DNA from: Euglena gracilis
Lineage: Eukaryota > Euglenida > Euglenophyceae > Euglenales
Length of the DNA stretch: 64,000 nucleotides
Assembly (NCBI GenBank): GCA_039621445.1
Contig: CP154956.1
Span: 55,831,419 to 55,895,418, forward strand
Direction of reading: 5' to 3'
Below, one piece after another: positions 11,279-23,105 of the stretch. A program made the translations under genes and the position numbers. Within the stretch, counting starts at the first letter, position 1, and every line of letters begins with the position of its first letter. The notes under the pieces were generated by a model. It was not told where the DNA came from. It ran no database searches and saw only the letters and a list, made by a program, of their open reading frames with translations.

Positions 11279-11461
11279 GTCATCTAACCAACCCGCTGGG
11301 GAGGGAGAGGGGGACGAGCTTGATGTAGATGATGGCCTGGACACTGAGCGTCATGACGACGCTCCGGCCGAGGCTGTTGATGCCATAGCTGAGCGTTTGG
11401 ATGCTGAGCTTGCAGCCCAGCTCCATGCCCAACTCAACAATTTGCGCCCTCGTCGCAAGTG
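11279..11461 (+). CDS. Candidate terminal exon, acidic then basic tail
   Basis: Follows a good acceptor (CCTCCCAG at 11271-11278) and stays open to a TGA. It reads GDELDVDDGLDTERHDDAP, then AVDAIAERLDAELAAQLHAQ and ends LRPRRK. The heptad-like Leu/Ala pattern suggests a short helix. No family is recognised and no upstream exon was found. Composition and codon use look coding. Confidence 0.4.
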
Positions 11462-11920
11462 ACCCTGCTAAAAATGGTCTCCCCTTGGCTTCATGTTCCC
11501 CTCCTTGCAGTGATCCACGCTTTCCTGGGACTCGATTTTTTTTGGGGGGGGGGGACTTTCAGACGGGTCGCCATTTTCTGTTTTTGGCCAAAAAAGTGGG
11601 GGGGGGAACTTTCGACCGGGGAAAACTATCAGACGGTCATAGTAGCCAAAGCCACCTTTTCAGTCCTCACATACACTGTCACATGGAACCTATTTTCAAA
11701 ACTTTTGGGTGCAAAAAAATATCCAATTAGTAATTTATCACACATTTTTGTCAATTTTGATTCCTAATTTGGGTACCTAATTAGGGGCCATTTTTTGGCT
11801 CCCACTGGGATACGGAAACCCTCACCTGGGATACCCGCCATTGCTGATTTATCGAATCGTTCGGCACAGGGGGATTAATCGTTCATTTTGGATGTCAACC
11901 ATGACGGGTACGACAACTAC

Positions 11921-12070
11921 TGAAAACATCCAATTTCGAACAATAATCAGTCAGATAGTGCACCACTTGGTACACCATGAAAGTGGTTGTTAAAACTGGC
12001 CAACGAGTCAGCGAACGTGCCAGTGAAACGCTGCGCGAAACTTATCAGATGCAGCGATTCCTAATGAGCT
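11921..12070 (+). repeat. 150-bp direct repeat, copy 1 (uninterrupted)
   Basis: Begins TGAAAACATCCAATTTCGAA and ends CGATTCCTAATGAGCT. The same text returns at 12269-12857, where it is split by an insertion. This copy shows the site without the insertion: CAGCGAACGTGCCAGTG at 12009-12025. Confidence 0.85.
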
Positions 12071-12191
12071 TCGGCGGTGAAAATTGAGCAAAATAATAAA
12101 TGGGCACGCAAAGAAATGGTCTGAGTTCTTTATTTGAAGTCCTCACGTCCCGTTTTTATATCGAGAACTGTGTCCCAGACGCCGGTTCAGA

Positions 12192-12267
12192 CGTGAAACC
12201 TGTGCCTGGGACGCCGGTTCGGGCGGTAGCTACCGCCCGAACCGGCGACCCAGGCACAGGTTTCACG
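12192..12267. repeat. Near-perfect hairpin between the two direct repeats
   Basis: Arms GTGAAACCTGTGCCTGGG and its complement, with the inner arm ACGCCGGTTCGGGCGGTAGC meeting its complement at 12230. The unit CAGACGCCGGTTCGG belongs to a dispersed family (H) also at 13657-13790, 31013-31175, 31808-31875 and 63921-63980. Confidence 0.75.
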
Positions 12268-12268
12268 C

Positions 12269-12857
12269 TGAAAACATCCAATTTCGAACAATAATCAGTC
12301 AGATAGTGCACCATTGCTGGTATATCATGAAAGTGGTTGTTAAAACTGGCCAACGAGTCAACGAACGTCATAGCTGGCGTTTTTTTTGTTTTTTTTTAAA
12401 AAAAAACGTTTTTTTTGTTTTTTATTAAAAAAAACAGGCAAAAAAACGGCAAAAAAAACAAAGGGGAAAATGATGGTCCAAATTTTGCCTTTGATCGCAA
12501 GGGTGAACCAATCTTAGCTCAAATGACTTGAAAACCAATACTTTTGGTTGTCTTCAACAAGAATGGTCAAAATAGGGCATTTTTTTGCCATTTTGGGATG
12601 TTTCAACTTGAAACATCCCAAATTTGGTGTCTTTCTCTGACCGAGGATGGGCAAAAAAGCTAAAATTAAAGGCAAAAAAATTTTTTTGCCCTGGACCCTC
12701 AATGGTGTTTTTTTTTTGTTTTTTTTTTAAAAAAAACATGTTTTTTTAAAAAAACGTGTTTTTTTTGACTTCGTTTTAAACGAAGTGCCAGCTATGACGA
12801 ACGTGCCAGTGAAACGCTGCGTGAAACTTATCAGATGCAGCGATTCCTAATGGGCTG
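12269..12857 (+). repeat. 150-bp direct repeat, copy 2, split by an insertion
   Basis: Matches copy 1 (11921-12070) from TGAAAACATCC to CCTAATGGGCT, except for a 436-bp interruption at 12369-12804. Confidence 0.85.
12369..12796. mobile_element. M-type TIR element with perfect 8-bp target duplication
   Basis: 428 bp, ends CATAGCTGGC and inverted GCCAGCTATG, flanked by ACGAACGT at 12361-12368 and 12797-12804. Removing the element plus one duplication restores the sequence seen in repeat copy 1. The interior is T/A homopolymers with a short central unique part. No open frame. Confidence 0.85.
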
Positions 12858-13656
12858 AGGAATCACAGCCAATTTCGCCCAAAATCCCCATGTTTGGGGC
12901 AGTTTTGGGCGAATTTGGCCCAAATGGGCCGCCGGTCAAAAAATGGCAGATTCCACTGATGAAGCCATGTTGTCCATCAATCGAAAGCTCTTCTCAAGGG
13001 CTTTCGGCAGATGCCACAGGATTCGGCCATAAGGCACGCAGCACTTATTTTCAGCGATCGTGTATTCCAAAATTTGCATCCTAATTTGTCAAATCCCACA
13101 GCTCAGGTTGCATACTGTATATCAAACGAAAGGTCTCGCCAACACCTGTCGCTTGGTACCCACATAACTGAGCCAAATTGCAAAGCGCTCCCAAAATCAG
13201 CGATCGCATTTTCCGTATTTTTTGGACCCCATTTGCAATTCTAAAATTACACTTTTCGGTGCAATGTTACCCATCAATCGAAAGCTCTTCTTAAGGGCTT
13301 TCAGCAGATGCCTCAGATTTCTGCCATGCTGCGTGGTACTCTACTTCAGAAAATCTCCAAAATTGGCCAAAAAGAAATTGTTCCTCAAAAACCCCCAATT
13401 TCTGGCCCAAGACCCCCCAAAAAAACTACTCAAATATGATTGCCACCTGTCTACAAACCCTTTTGGACACTTTTTGGCACTTTTTATTTGGGGGGGGGGG
13501 GTGAGGGCAGGAAACAATTTCATGGCAAAAAGGAGGGGAAATATGAAATTTTTGTGGAAGTAAGGTTGTGCCAATTAATCGTTTCGAACTTGCGAACGAT
13601 TAATCGCGTGAGTGTCTCGGCGGATTAACGATTAATTAGTCCCTTCCGATTTTTTG

Positions 13657-13790
13657 TTATTGAAACCGTGTCTGGGGGCTCCGGTTTCACGCCCGAACCG
13701 GCGTATGGGACGCCGGTTCGGGCGGGAAATTTCTGCGCCAAACCGGCGTCCCAGACGCCGGTTCGGCGTGAAACCGGCGTCTGGGAGACC
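13657..13790. repeat. H-family palindromic repeat
   Basis: Several direct and inverted copies of CGCCGGTTCGGGCG and ACCGGCGTCCCAGACG. Preceded by ACCGTGTCTGGGGGCTC, the same start as the copy at 63921. Confidence 0.6.
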
Positions 13791-14189
13791 CATTTGGCTT
13801 TTTACACCGACTTTGTCCTGAGTCGGAGGGGGGGGGGTACACGGACTTAAAAAGCCTCCAAAAATATCCGTTTCAAAATTTTTAAAATTCACCGGATAAG
13901 AAAAGTCATGAGCAATCCAACTATGCTCAAAAAATCGACAAATTTTGCACAGGGAAAAATTTTGGGGGTAGGGGTCCTCGAGCCCCCCCCCCCGCCCTAA
14001 TTCTCTCCCTCCCCCCCCAATTGGCTAATTGGGGCCAGGACATTTTCTAAAACGCTTTGGCACCAAGGCTTCGGGGCTGTAAAAGCCCAACCCTCCTCCA
14101 CTGACCAATTTTTCAGACTTCTTGGGCACAAAGGTCTAATTTTTTTTTAGCAAACCAACCCCTGCCCCTCTGTTGGAATGCGCCCCCCA

Positions 14190-14330
14190 CAATTTGGGGG
14201 TACCCCATGTTTTGCCAAAAATTCCTTTATGATATATGCAATTGTGTCTGCACTTATGGCCTTATAAGGGTGTTTTAATGAAAGCAGAAAGGGGACCCCA
14301 GGTCTGGCGAATGAACGTGTTGTTGCCACA
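14190..14330 (-). pseudogene. Possible tyrosine-recombinase fragment
   Basis: Minus-strand frame reads FLLSLKHPYKAISADTIAYI then IKEFLAKHGV. This resembles the segment before the catalytic HxxR motif in eukaryotic tyrosine recombinases of DIRS/Crypton type (…SLxxPxKxxSxxTIxxxIKxxL…G…). A second stretch on the same strand (about 15045-14955, WAPQTLTLYVNALAVLYKQI) could be its N-terminal core-binding helix. No catalytic residues are visible, so this is a weak call. Confidence 0.4.
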
Positions 14331-15700
14331 TAAGACATCACCAAATGAAAAGGACTCACTGGGGGACACTGGGGAATGGAAACAACCCTCCCCCATTTAA
14401 AAATTTTTTGGCAATTAACCTTAATTTTGATGCAGGGTGCGTCTGAAGGAGCCTGGCCCCCTACGACGGACTCAGGGGTGACAAAGTCCGGGGGGGGGGG
14501 GGTGCGGACTTTGTCCTGAGTCCGGTGTACCCCCCCCATTTCCACCAATGGCCACCTTGATGTTTCCACCACTAGGACTAATGCGAATGGAGCCCCAGAA
14601 CAATTACCCTCTTGCTGTTGTGACGTGTCAGGGGAATAGGGAGCAGCTACCGTAAAAACCTGGTATTGCCACTGAATGTCTCCAGGGGAAAAAAACGGTA
14701 GCAGACAGTTGGTGTCCCCCTCATTGCTTTCGCTTCGTGTTCTCGACATGAGCTGGCAAGGGAGGCATCTCCCGGCCGTCGCAACGAGGACAACACCAAC
14801 TGTTGCGGGGAGGGGGCATGGAACGGCCTGAATCAAAGTGCATAGAACGAACGGAATCAAACTCCAAAATTTTCAGCCGTGATGTTGTGTTTACAACTGT
14901 GACGAACTTTGGAAAATGGCATTTTGCTTTTGGGACGATGGGATTCTTGGTTTGTTGATTTGTATTTGTTTGTATAGCACAGCCAATGCGTTGACATACA
15001 ATGTCAACGTTTGCGGAGCCCATTCGTACATGGGCACCCCAGCCCGTTGACATGGAAGCTGCTTTTGTGCCTTTGTCGCAATCTTCTCAGCTTCTGTGTC
15101 ATGCAAAGCGTGTGCCGAAAGGAGATCAGGCGGTGAACTTTGGGTATTTCGGGCGGGACCCCCCCACCCCCCCCCTCTTCATTGGAAATACATGGCGGTG
15201 AACTTCACCGGTGAACTTCACCGGTGAAGTTTCTCCATTGAAATTCCTTTAGGGGCGAAGCCCCCAACCCCCCCCCCCCACCCCTGCCTAACCTCCAAAG
15301 CACCCACTTTGCAAACGCCACCATTCAGTCATCCTAATCAGTGGTGGCATAGCCTCGCAGTTCGCGAACTTTTTGAAAATTGGCGAGGCGGTATATCCCC
15401 CCTTCTGATTTTTGACGCTGCCCTGGGCTGGGGCACAGTTTGGGTGAAAACATCCCCAATAAGCTCTGTGTCCGTAGTTTCTGTGTTCTGGGGTTCAACT
15501 GCCACCTTCAACCCTGCCAACCACTTTGCGGGTGTTGGCAAAGGTCCCAAGACAGCCTCGGCGACGCTCACGACTTGTGCGGGCAACATGGAGCTGTGAA
15601 GACAAAGACAAGTGTACCCTGAGCGACACTAATGTTCCTCATTAGGATACACCGACTTTGTCCTGAGTCGGAGGGGGGGTAGTACACGGACTTAAAGCAA

Positions 15701-15818
15701 GACCCCCCTACACGGACTTTGTCCTGAGTACGGTGGGGGGGGGCACGGACTTTGTCCTTCGGACAAAGTCCGTGCCCCCCCCCACCGGACTCAGGACAAA
15801 GTCCGTGTAGCGGGGGTC
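15701..15818. repeat. Long perfect hairpin with a short loop
   Basis: The left arm GACCCCCCTACACGGACTTT… pairs with the right arm up to …CGGGGGTC; the loop is TTCG-like near 15758. The unit GGACTTTGTCCTGAGTCGG also occurs at 13800-13850, 14478-14530 and 15650-15700. Confidence 0.75.
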
Positions 15819-16443
15819 TTTCTTGATATAGAGCCCTTTTTGCCGAGATTGACCGGTCTTGTCCCGGAGGGTAATTAGCCAATTGGGGGGGGGGGGGAAA
15901 TGGGGGGGGTGAGGGTAGTTGCGCAACATCCCCTTTTGCCAATTGACATATTTTGGGTCAAATTCATAGGGGGTGTATGAGTCGCGGGGGGGGGGGTCGC
16001 GGGGGGGTGGGGGGGGGGGGCGGGGTGGGGGGGGGAACGTGGCAGTTTTGACGGGTCACGTGTGACCAGTGTGACCGGACATACAACGTCACATGTGACC
16101 TATTTTTAGAACTTTTGATCCAAAAATAGATCCAATTAGGAATTTATCACGCATTTTTGGTAATTTTGACTCCTAATTTGGTGCCAATTCCTAATTTAAG
16201 GTGCTATTTTTGGCTCCTACTGGGATCCGGAAACCCTCCATGTGTGGGTCGCGGGGGGGGTCGGGGGGGGTCGCGGGGGGGGGCGCGGGGGGTACACCCC
16301 CATACACCAAAAAAGCGCCATTGCTTGGGTCGAAAAAAATTTCACCTCAAATCTGTGCATTTCTTTCCATTTTTGACCATTTCAAGGCAAATTTTCGATG
16401 GTTTCAACCAGAAAATTGATGAAAAGCGCCCAAAATTGCCACC

Positions 16444-16626
16444 TACCACCCCCCCCCCCCATATTGTCCCACCGACCTCTCCCCCGGAGGCCCGCCGGGA
16501 CAATATGGGGGGGGGGACAATATGGGGGTACCAAAGGAAATTTCATTGACCGAGCCAAAAAAACCCCTCGTCGGCCGGGCCGAGGGACAATATGGGGGGG
16601 GGACAATATGGGGGGGGGGGGTGGTA
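16444..16626. mobile_element. I-family inverted-repeat element, copy 1
   Basis: Starts TACCACCCCCCC, then ATATTGTCCCACCGACC, and ends GGGACAATATGG…GGGTGGTA. The interior GTACCAAAGGAAATTTCATT is shared with copies at 19593-19797 and 27357-27536. Confidence 0.7.
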
Positions 16627-17089
16627 CATCAAAAAGCAGGCTGAAATGATGAATGAAAAGAAAAACCGAAGTGATGAAGGTTGCTGCATTGTATGAAAAT
16701 CGAAGGCTCGATTCTCGGGTCACGAGGGGGTCACGGGGGGGTCACGGGGGCAGCACCCCCCTGGCTCCCCCCCATCCCGTCCCCCCTCCCCTCCGACATG
16801 ACATCGCATTTTTTTTTATCAAAGGGCGATTCCCATTAAATGGGTCTACGTTGGACCACCCCCCCCCCCCCCCCCCCCGTGTGGTGTCAAAATAACCTCC
16901 CCCCCTCTTCGGATGAGCAACTGGACGGCTGGACAGGGTTCCGGCTGTGCATTTTGGTCACCATGTGTTACGGCGGTTGCCTGCCTTGCATCGTAGCATC
17001 AACTGGCTTCGGCCTTCGGCTCTGCAAGGTAGACAACGGCACCCGTTGGATACGGTGATTCGAGACCCTGGTCGGGGATGATGCCAGAC

Positions 17090-18027
17090 GGTAGGCTGGG
17101 GGGGGGGGGTTCTGGGTGGTCGGCCGACAAGTCGGCCGACCACCCACTCTAATGTACCGACTAGCTACCGACTAGTCGGCCGATTAGTCGGTAGCTAGTC
17201 GGTACATTAGAGTGGGTGGTCGGCCGACTAGTCGGCCGACCACCCACTCTAATGTAGTTACGGGCCAGTCTCGCCGGCTTTTAAGCCCCCCCCCTGTGAA
17301 AAAAACTTTTGTCCAAATCACCTCAACACCAATCAAAACCCACCCAATTGGCTCCAGAACCCCCCAATCGGGGGTGAATATGCAAAAAAACTGGGTGCAA
17401 AATGTCCATTTTGGGCCACTTTTTGGCAAAAGAACACCTTTCCCCGTTGTATGTTGCCAACGTAGAAGGGATTTTGGTATCTGAGGGGGGGGTGCGGGGG
17501 AGGCGGAGCCCCCCCCCCCCGCCTATGCCAAAGTGAGCCACAAAAACGACTTAACCCCGGAGTATGTTGCCAACGTAGAAGGGATTTTGTTATTTGAGGT
17601 GGGGGTGCGGGCGGGGGGGGGGGCCACCCCCCCCCCCCGCCAATGCCAAAGTGAGCCACAAAATGATATAGCCGCCGAGTATGATGCCAACACATGTTCC
17701 TGTTGGTGTAAGGCACTTATTTGGACCCATCCGGACCATTTCGGGGTGGTTTGGACCCGCCACAGACCATTTTTATGACCACTGACTAGTTTGCATACAA
17801 TTTTCTTCATAAAAAGTTGGCGAGACTGGCCCGTAACTGCATTAGAGTGGGTGGTCGGCCGACTAGTCGGCCGACCACCCAGGACCCAGCCCCCCCCCCC
17901 CCCGCTTTCTCGCCGACTAGCTGCCGGCAGCTAGTCGGCGGCTGGTCGGCAGCCTGTCGGCCGACCAGTTGGGTGGTCGGCCGACTAGTCGGCCGACCAC
18001 CCAGGACCCCCCCCCCTAGTCTACCGC
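17090..18027. mobile_element. Large composite palindrome element with about 190-bp inverted arms
   Basis: Ends GGTAGGCTGGGGGGG and inverted CCCCCCTAGTCTACC. The left arm (17090-17285) and right arm (17813-18027) are inverted copies, both with the self-complementary motif GGTCGGCCGACTAGTCGGCC (part of a perfect 32-base palindrome at 17214-17245, about 17849-17880 and about 17971-18002). The centre (17290-17800) holds two direct repeats with AATGCCAAAGTGAGCC and ATGTTGCCAACGTAGAAGGG. Confidence 0.7.
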
Positions 18028-18589
18028 CTAGGACCGTCGGGGATGGAGGACTTTGAGTGCCTCGTACCCCAGGCCCCCCGGCGGAGTGTAGCCCTACGGG
18101 CGAGAAAGGAAACAGAGAAAAAAGGTCCGTTCAGAGGTATCCCTCAAACAGCGCACAAAAAAAGGGGGGGCAAAATTTTTAAACACTTCGCGATTCGCGA
18201 AAATGCAGATTCCTAAGATATCTCACACACCAGGTGTCACCGCACATATTTCTGACTGACTTTTAGCACAAACATGGTGGACCAGTGAAAACCCCGTGAA
18301 AATGGTGGGGCTCAAGATGCAACTTCAAGGCGTGATTCAAGTTACAAGTCAAGCACAACCCCCTGGTCTGGGTCTCGTTTCAGAAGTTTTTTTTGCACGT
18401 TCAGTGAAGCTGAAGTTCAAGTCAAGTTCAAGTTCAACTACATCGAGTGCTGCAACAATTAAGTGCTACGTTCACAACCTACCAATGTGCTTCTGTTTTC
18501 TGTTTTGTCTCCCTGCAAAAAGCTCCTTTTTTTGACATTTTTTTGTCAATCAGGCACCTGCAACATTCACCCCCTCCCCCAGTTTCGTG

Positions 18590-18960
18590 CCTCATTTTGG
18601 GGGTCACATCTTGGCCAGAAGGGGGAAACATTTTGAGTCCATTAGATGCCACATCTTGGCTGTGGGGCACATTTTGGGGCTAGTTTGCTGCCACAGGTAG
18701 GGGCAACATTTGGTGCCACATCTTACATCTTGGCCACAGTTGGGGGAAACAAAGTTGGTTCCAACTTTTGGCACATCTTGGGCACGCGGCACAGCTTGGT
18801 CATAAATGGGGAAATTGTATACATGGGGCCAGTTTGGTGCCACAGGTTGGGGCAACTGGGCTCTCACATTTTTGGGGGGGCGAGTTTCATACTCCATCTT
18901 GGTGACAAGCTTTGTCCCACGGGTGCCTGCTATGGGGGGTCATGTTTTGTTTTTTGGCCG
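18590..18960 (+). repeat. Degenerate tandem repeat (CACATCTTGG / TTTGGTGCCAC)
   Basis: Phrases GCCACATCTTGGC, GGGGCACATTTTGGGG and TTTGGTGCCACAGGTTGGGGC recur with spacing of about 60-75 bp. Confidence 0.45.
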
Positions 18961-19592
18961 GGGGGGGGGGTGCTGTCAAACGGTTCTTTCCCGGGGGGGA
19001 GGGGGGGCGGGGTTGGAAAAAGGAACCGTGGGTAGGGGAGCGTCCAGAAATTCGTTGCCAGGTTTTTTAGGTGATCCCCTGTGTTTTTTTTTGCCACTGG
19101 CGACTTCCCAATAATGGGTTTGCCGGCTTGAGCGACGAAGCGGGGAGCACGTACAACGGTTCACTGATCAATTCCCCACCTGAATAATCCCCCCCCCTAT
19201 TTCGGCCAGTTTCCCCAAATCTGGCAACCCCTGAAAAACAGCTGATCCCCCCCCCCCCCCGAGCTAATTTAGATCCTATTCTTTGGGCATCTCGATGGTC
19301 TTAATGAAAGTTTCCTTCCCTTTCGATTTCCAGAAAGTTGAAAAAAAGAAGTTGACAATGAACAATACCAAAGCTGTTTTGCACTGGTGGAATGACCAGT
19401 TTCTCGATTCATCCAGTCGGAACTGCTGCTGGGACACCTCCTTCCTCACAACAATCATAGGTGTAGGAACAATTTTTCCGGGGGGGGGGGGGGGCGAGAG
19501 ATTTTTCCCGGGAGGGGTTTTTCTTGGCACAACCAAAATGTATTTTTTTCTGTCCTCCTGGCCCCAAAGGGGCCGAGACCATGGGTTTTTTT

Positions 19593-19797
19593 TACCACCC
19601 CCCCCCCCTTTATTGTCCCACCGACCTGCCCCCGGGAGGCCTGACCGGACAATAAAGGGGGGGGGACAATAAAGGGGTACCAAAGGAATTTCATTGGCCG
19701 GGCCAAAAAAACCCCCCGTCGGTCGGGGCCCAGGGACAATAAAGGGGGGGGGGGACAATAAAGGGGGGGGGGACAATAAAGGGGGGGGGTGGGTGGT
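19593..19797. mobile_element. I-family inverted-repeat element, copy 2
   Basis: TTTACCACCCCCCC then TTTATTGTCCCACCGACC at the left; three GGACAATAAAGG units at the right. A GTACCAAAGGAATTTCATTG core is shared with the other two copies. Confidence 0.7.
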
Positions 19798-19854
19798 GGT
19801 CTTTGACCCCCTCCCCCGGGGGGGAGGGGGGTGGGGGGGTGGTGGGTTTACCAT

Positions 19855-20395
19855 CCCCCCCCCCATTATGTACCTCCCCCCGGGAGGCCGAAATTGGGGG
19901 GGAGGTACATAATGGGGGGGAGGTACACAATGGGGGGGGTACCCAGGTCCCATTCCAAGACTCGACCGAACAGCCCAAAGGGGGTCATTTTTGGCAACTT
20001 TTTGGATGTTTGCAATAAAAGGTCAATTTTCAGCACATTTGCCAAATATCACTTTTTTGAAAACGTCACAAAAACGTCGATTTTTGAGCATTTTTTGGGA
20101 AATTCTTTAGAAAAAGTGTTACCCCCCCATTATGTACCTCCCCCCCGGTACACAATGGGGGGGGTACATAATGGGGGGGGGGGATGGTATCTTTTTCGGC
20201 ACCGAAGGCACCAAAAATTTTGGAAAAGGAAAATTTTTGGCATTTTTTTGGCCATTTCGGGCAAAAGTGGGTGGGTGGGTCCTCCGGGAACCCCCCTCCC
20301 CCGGGGGGCGTGGGCCCACCCCAGGGGGTGGGTGGGAGGGTGCCGACCCCCTCCCCCCCCTCCGGTCTTAAAAAAACCCCTGGCCAAGACGCTAA
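19855..20395. repeat. Tangle of inverted units with TATGTACCTCCC, and an A-family right end
   Basis: ATTATGTACCTCCCC and its complement GGTACATAATGGGG alternate at 19860-19945 and 20120-20185. A GC hairpin (GGCACCGAAGGCACC) lies at about 20193, and the stretch ends with an A-family terminus, GGTCTTAAAAAAACCCCTG, at about 20363-20381. The left end was not located. Confidence 0.5.
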
Positions 20396-22674
20396 CGTTT
20401 CTTTGAAGTCCAAGGAGCCCAGGTACAGGGGGGACGGGGGGGGGGGTCCCGGACCTCCCCTATTCACTTCCAAACTGAACTGGACATTTGAGGAGGAGGG
20501 TGGGTCTGGCGCCGAAGGCGCCAAATTTTTTTGAAAAATGCCCTTTTCGGTGTTCTCACGTTGTTCCGTTTTTCGGTTTTTTCCCGAAATGAACAAGTAC
20601 ATCCAGGCTCACGGGGGGTGGGGGGGTCTCGGGACCCCTTGTGCACTTCCGAAGTGAACTGAACAGGGGAGAGCGGGGGAGGGGTCCGGGGTCCCAAAGT
20701 GGACTACCTAGCCTCCAATGCCAAAAAAATCAAACTAGAAAGCGAAATCATGGGCAGGATCCTCAAAAAAACAATTAGTACCAAAAAGGAGTAGCCTCAA
20801 GGGTTTTATTTCGGCCGCCAAAGGCGGCCGAGACGGTAATGGATTCTGCAAGTTCATTTTCTAGAAATGTGATTTTAACTGGTAGAGTGGCAGCCGAAGG
20901 CAGCCGAGATGGTTATGCCCTTTGAACCATTGATCATGTCATTGCAAAGGAGAATACCATACTCATGCCAAAAAAATTTTCTTTCCAAAATCCCGGGGGG
21001 GGGGGGGCGGCCGCCCCCCCCGACCCCCACTTTCTACACCCCTGACAACAATGGTCCACATAAGTTGCACTTCATCAATGGAAAGGCACGCAGTGGACTG
21101 GACTGGACTGCAGGTGTGCATGACTTTGCACCTCAGCACTAAGCATCTGTTATCTGCCAGGCATTGCAACAGACAGAGCTTCAAATATGGAATCCATGAG
21201 GAATCTCATTTCAGAAAAAGTGAAAGGTTTGTTGGAAAAAATTTACTTTGTCGGTCGATTTCTTTCATCAGGAATGCAAAGTTGGCTTTGTCAAGCACAT
21301 GCATTAGGGGGGTAGATTTGGCCTGGGGGGGGGGGGTTGTGGGGGGGGGCTAGGGTCGCCAAAGGTCGCCATGGTCGCCAAAGGTCGTGGGCAGGTCGAT
21401 GTCAAAAAATGCGCTCCACGGCAAATTAGCGCAACATACACACAAAAGGTGTTGCACACACAAGGGATTTTTTTTTTAGGGCCCTGGAACAGTTGCCTAC
21501 GCCGCTACAATGCAAAAAAGACTGAGTAGGAAATACCCATAGCGACCTTTGGCGACCTTTGGCGACCGTGGGCAGACCCTGGGGTCTGCCCACAACCCCC
21601 CCCCCCAGGCCAGATCCGGGAGCCCATGCATTACACCTGTTGGTGTCAGACTATTTGAAGGACAAGGGAAGAGACAAAGTGGTGCAGGGGTGTAGAAACA
21701 ATTTTTTCTCGGGGGGGGGGGGGGGCGAGATCCTGGGCCAGAAACGAAGTGCCAGCCATAAACAGAATAATTCCAAAAATAGCACTTTTCAAAAAAATTG
21801 GCGCCTTCGGCGCCGAAAAGTATATCCACTCCCCCTGGGGGGGGGGCTCGGCCGGACCCACCCCCCACCCCCAGGGGGGTCCACAACTAAAAAAATCCCT
21901 GTTACCAATGCTGCGTGTGTGTTGTTTTCTTTTGCCGCCCGAAGGGTGGCCAGACGGTAGCGCTTTTTTGAAAGAAGGCATTGAACGTGACAAAAAAAAA
22001 TGTGGCAATTTTTTGACATCATGGCACAAATCCATCACAATTTGGAGGCTTTCAAGCTGCCAACGAGCGGCAAGACGGTGTAGCATTTTGTGTTTTGGGA
22101 TTTGAAACAAGTGCAAAATGTGAAAAAAGAGGTTGCCTCCGAAAACCCGCCCCCTCCGGGCCATTTTGTATGGAACAAAATTTTCCATTGCCGCCCGAAG
22201 GGCGGCTGGGCGGTAGTGTAATTTTCCAGAACCCTTCCCCAAAAAGAGCCAATTTGTCAATAGAAATGGTTTGCTCTTTTTGAAAAAAATTGAACGTTAG
22301 AAGCCAGTCAAGATACCATGCCCCCCCCCCCCCCGAGCTATTCCCGTCCCTCCATACCCCCGCCGGCGGTTTTTTTTTCCAAAAAAAAACACAAAAAAAA
22401 CCAAAAAAAAACCGTTTTTTTTTGTTGTTTTTTTTTGACTGCCGGCTTTGGTCGTCACTGGTGTGTTGTTGGTTGCCAACCGCAATTGTTTTTTGTTTGC
22501 TTCAGTGCTGAAAGACCGGTTCTTCCCTGTGCTACACGGTGGACAAGCCAGAGGGATACGTTACTTTACTACAATCGGGAATGGTCCCACTCAGGCTTCT
22601 TCTGCATGCTTTTTTGCACAAAGTTTTGCAGAAAGGGAATTTTTGTGAAGGGGGCAGATTTTTTTTCCATTTAT

Positions 22675-23105
22675 GGGGGGGCTGACTTTTTAAATATAGG
22701 GGGGGGGCTGACTTTCTAAATTTAGGGCGGGGGCTGACTTTTTTAATTTAGGGTGGGGGCTGACTTTTCTTTGTTTACGGGGGGGGGGGCTGACTTTTTT
22801 AATTTAGGGGGGGGGCTGACTTTTTTTTGTTTAGGGGAGGCTGACTTTTTTTGTTTACGGGGGGGCTGGCTTTTTTAATATAGGGGGGGGGCTGACTTTT
22901 TCTGGTTTACGGGGGGGCTGGCTTTTTGAATTTAGGGGGGGGGGGCTGACTTTTTTTTGTTTAGGGGGGGGCTGACTTTTTTTGTGTTTACGGGGGGGCT
23001 GACTTTTTTTTTGTTTACGAGGGGGGGCTGGCTTTTTTAATTTTAGGGGGGGGGCTGACTTTTTTTGTTTACGGGGGGGCTGACTTTTTTTTGTTTACAG
23101 GGGGA
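22675..23105 (+). repeat. Minisatellite, 16 copies of a ~27-bp unit
   Basis: The unit is a G-run, then GCTGACTTTTTTTGTTTA (variants CTGGC, TTTAATTTA, TTCTGGTTTA). I counted 16 copies. Unit length varies through the G- and T-runs. No spacers, so it is not a CRISPR array. Confidence 0.8.

Noticed and set aside
14721-15106. Other minus-strand frames near the possible recombinase
   Set aside because: No recognisable motif beyond one helix-like stretch; kept only as a remark in the recombinase entry.
16157-16723. Long Pro/Gly-rich open frames over G/C runs (also at 19276-20602, 35263-36400, 44365-45187, 53129-53707, 61412-62260)
   Set aside because: They follow homopolymer runs of the TIR elements, exist on both strands at once, and have no domain or codon signal.
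22675-23105. CRISPR array
   Set aside because: Direct tandem copies with no unique spacers, in a eukaryotic setting.
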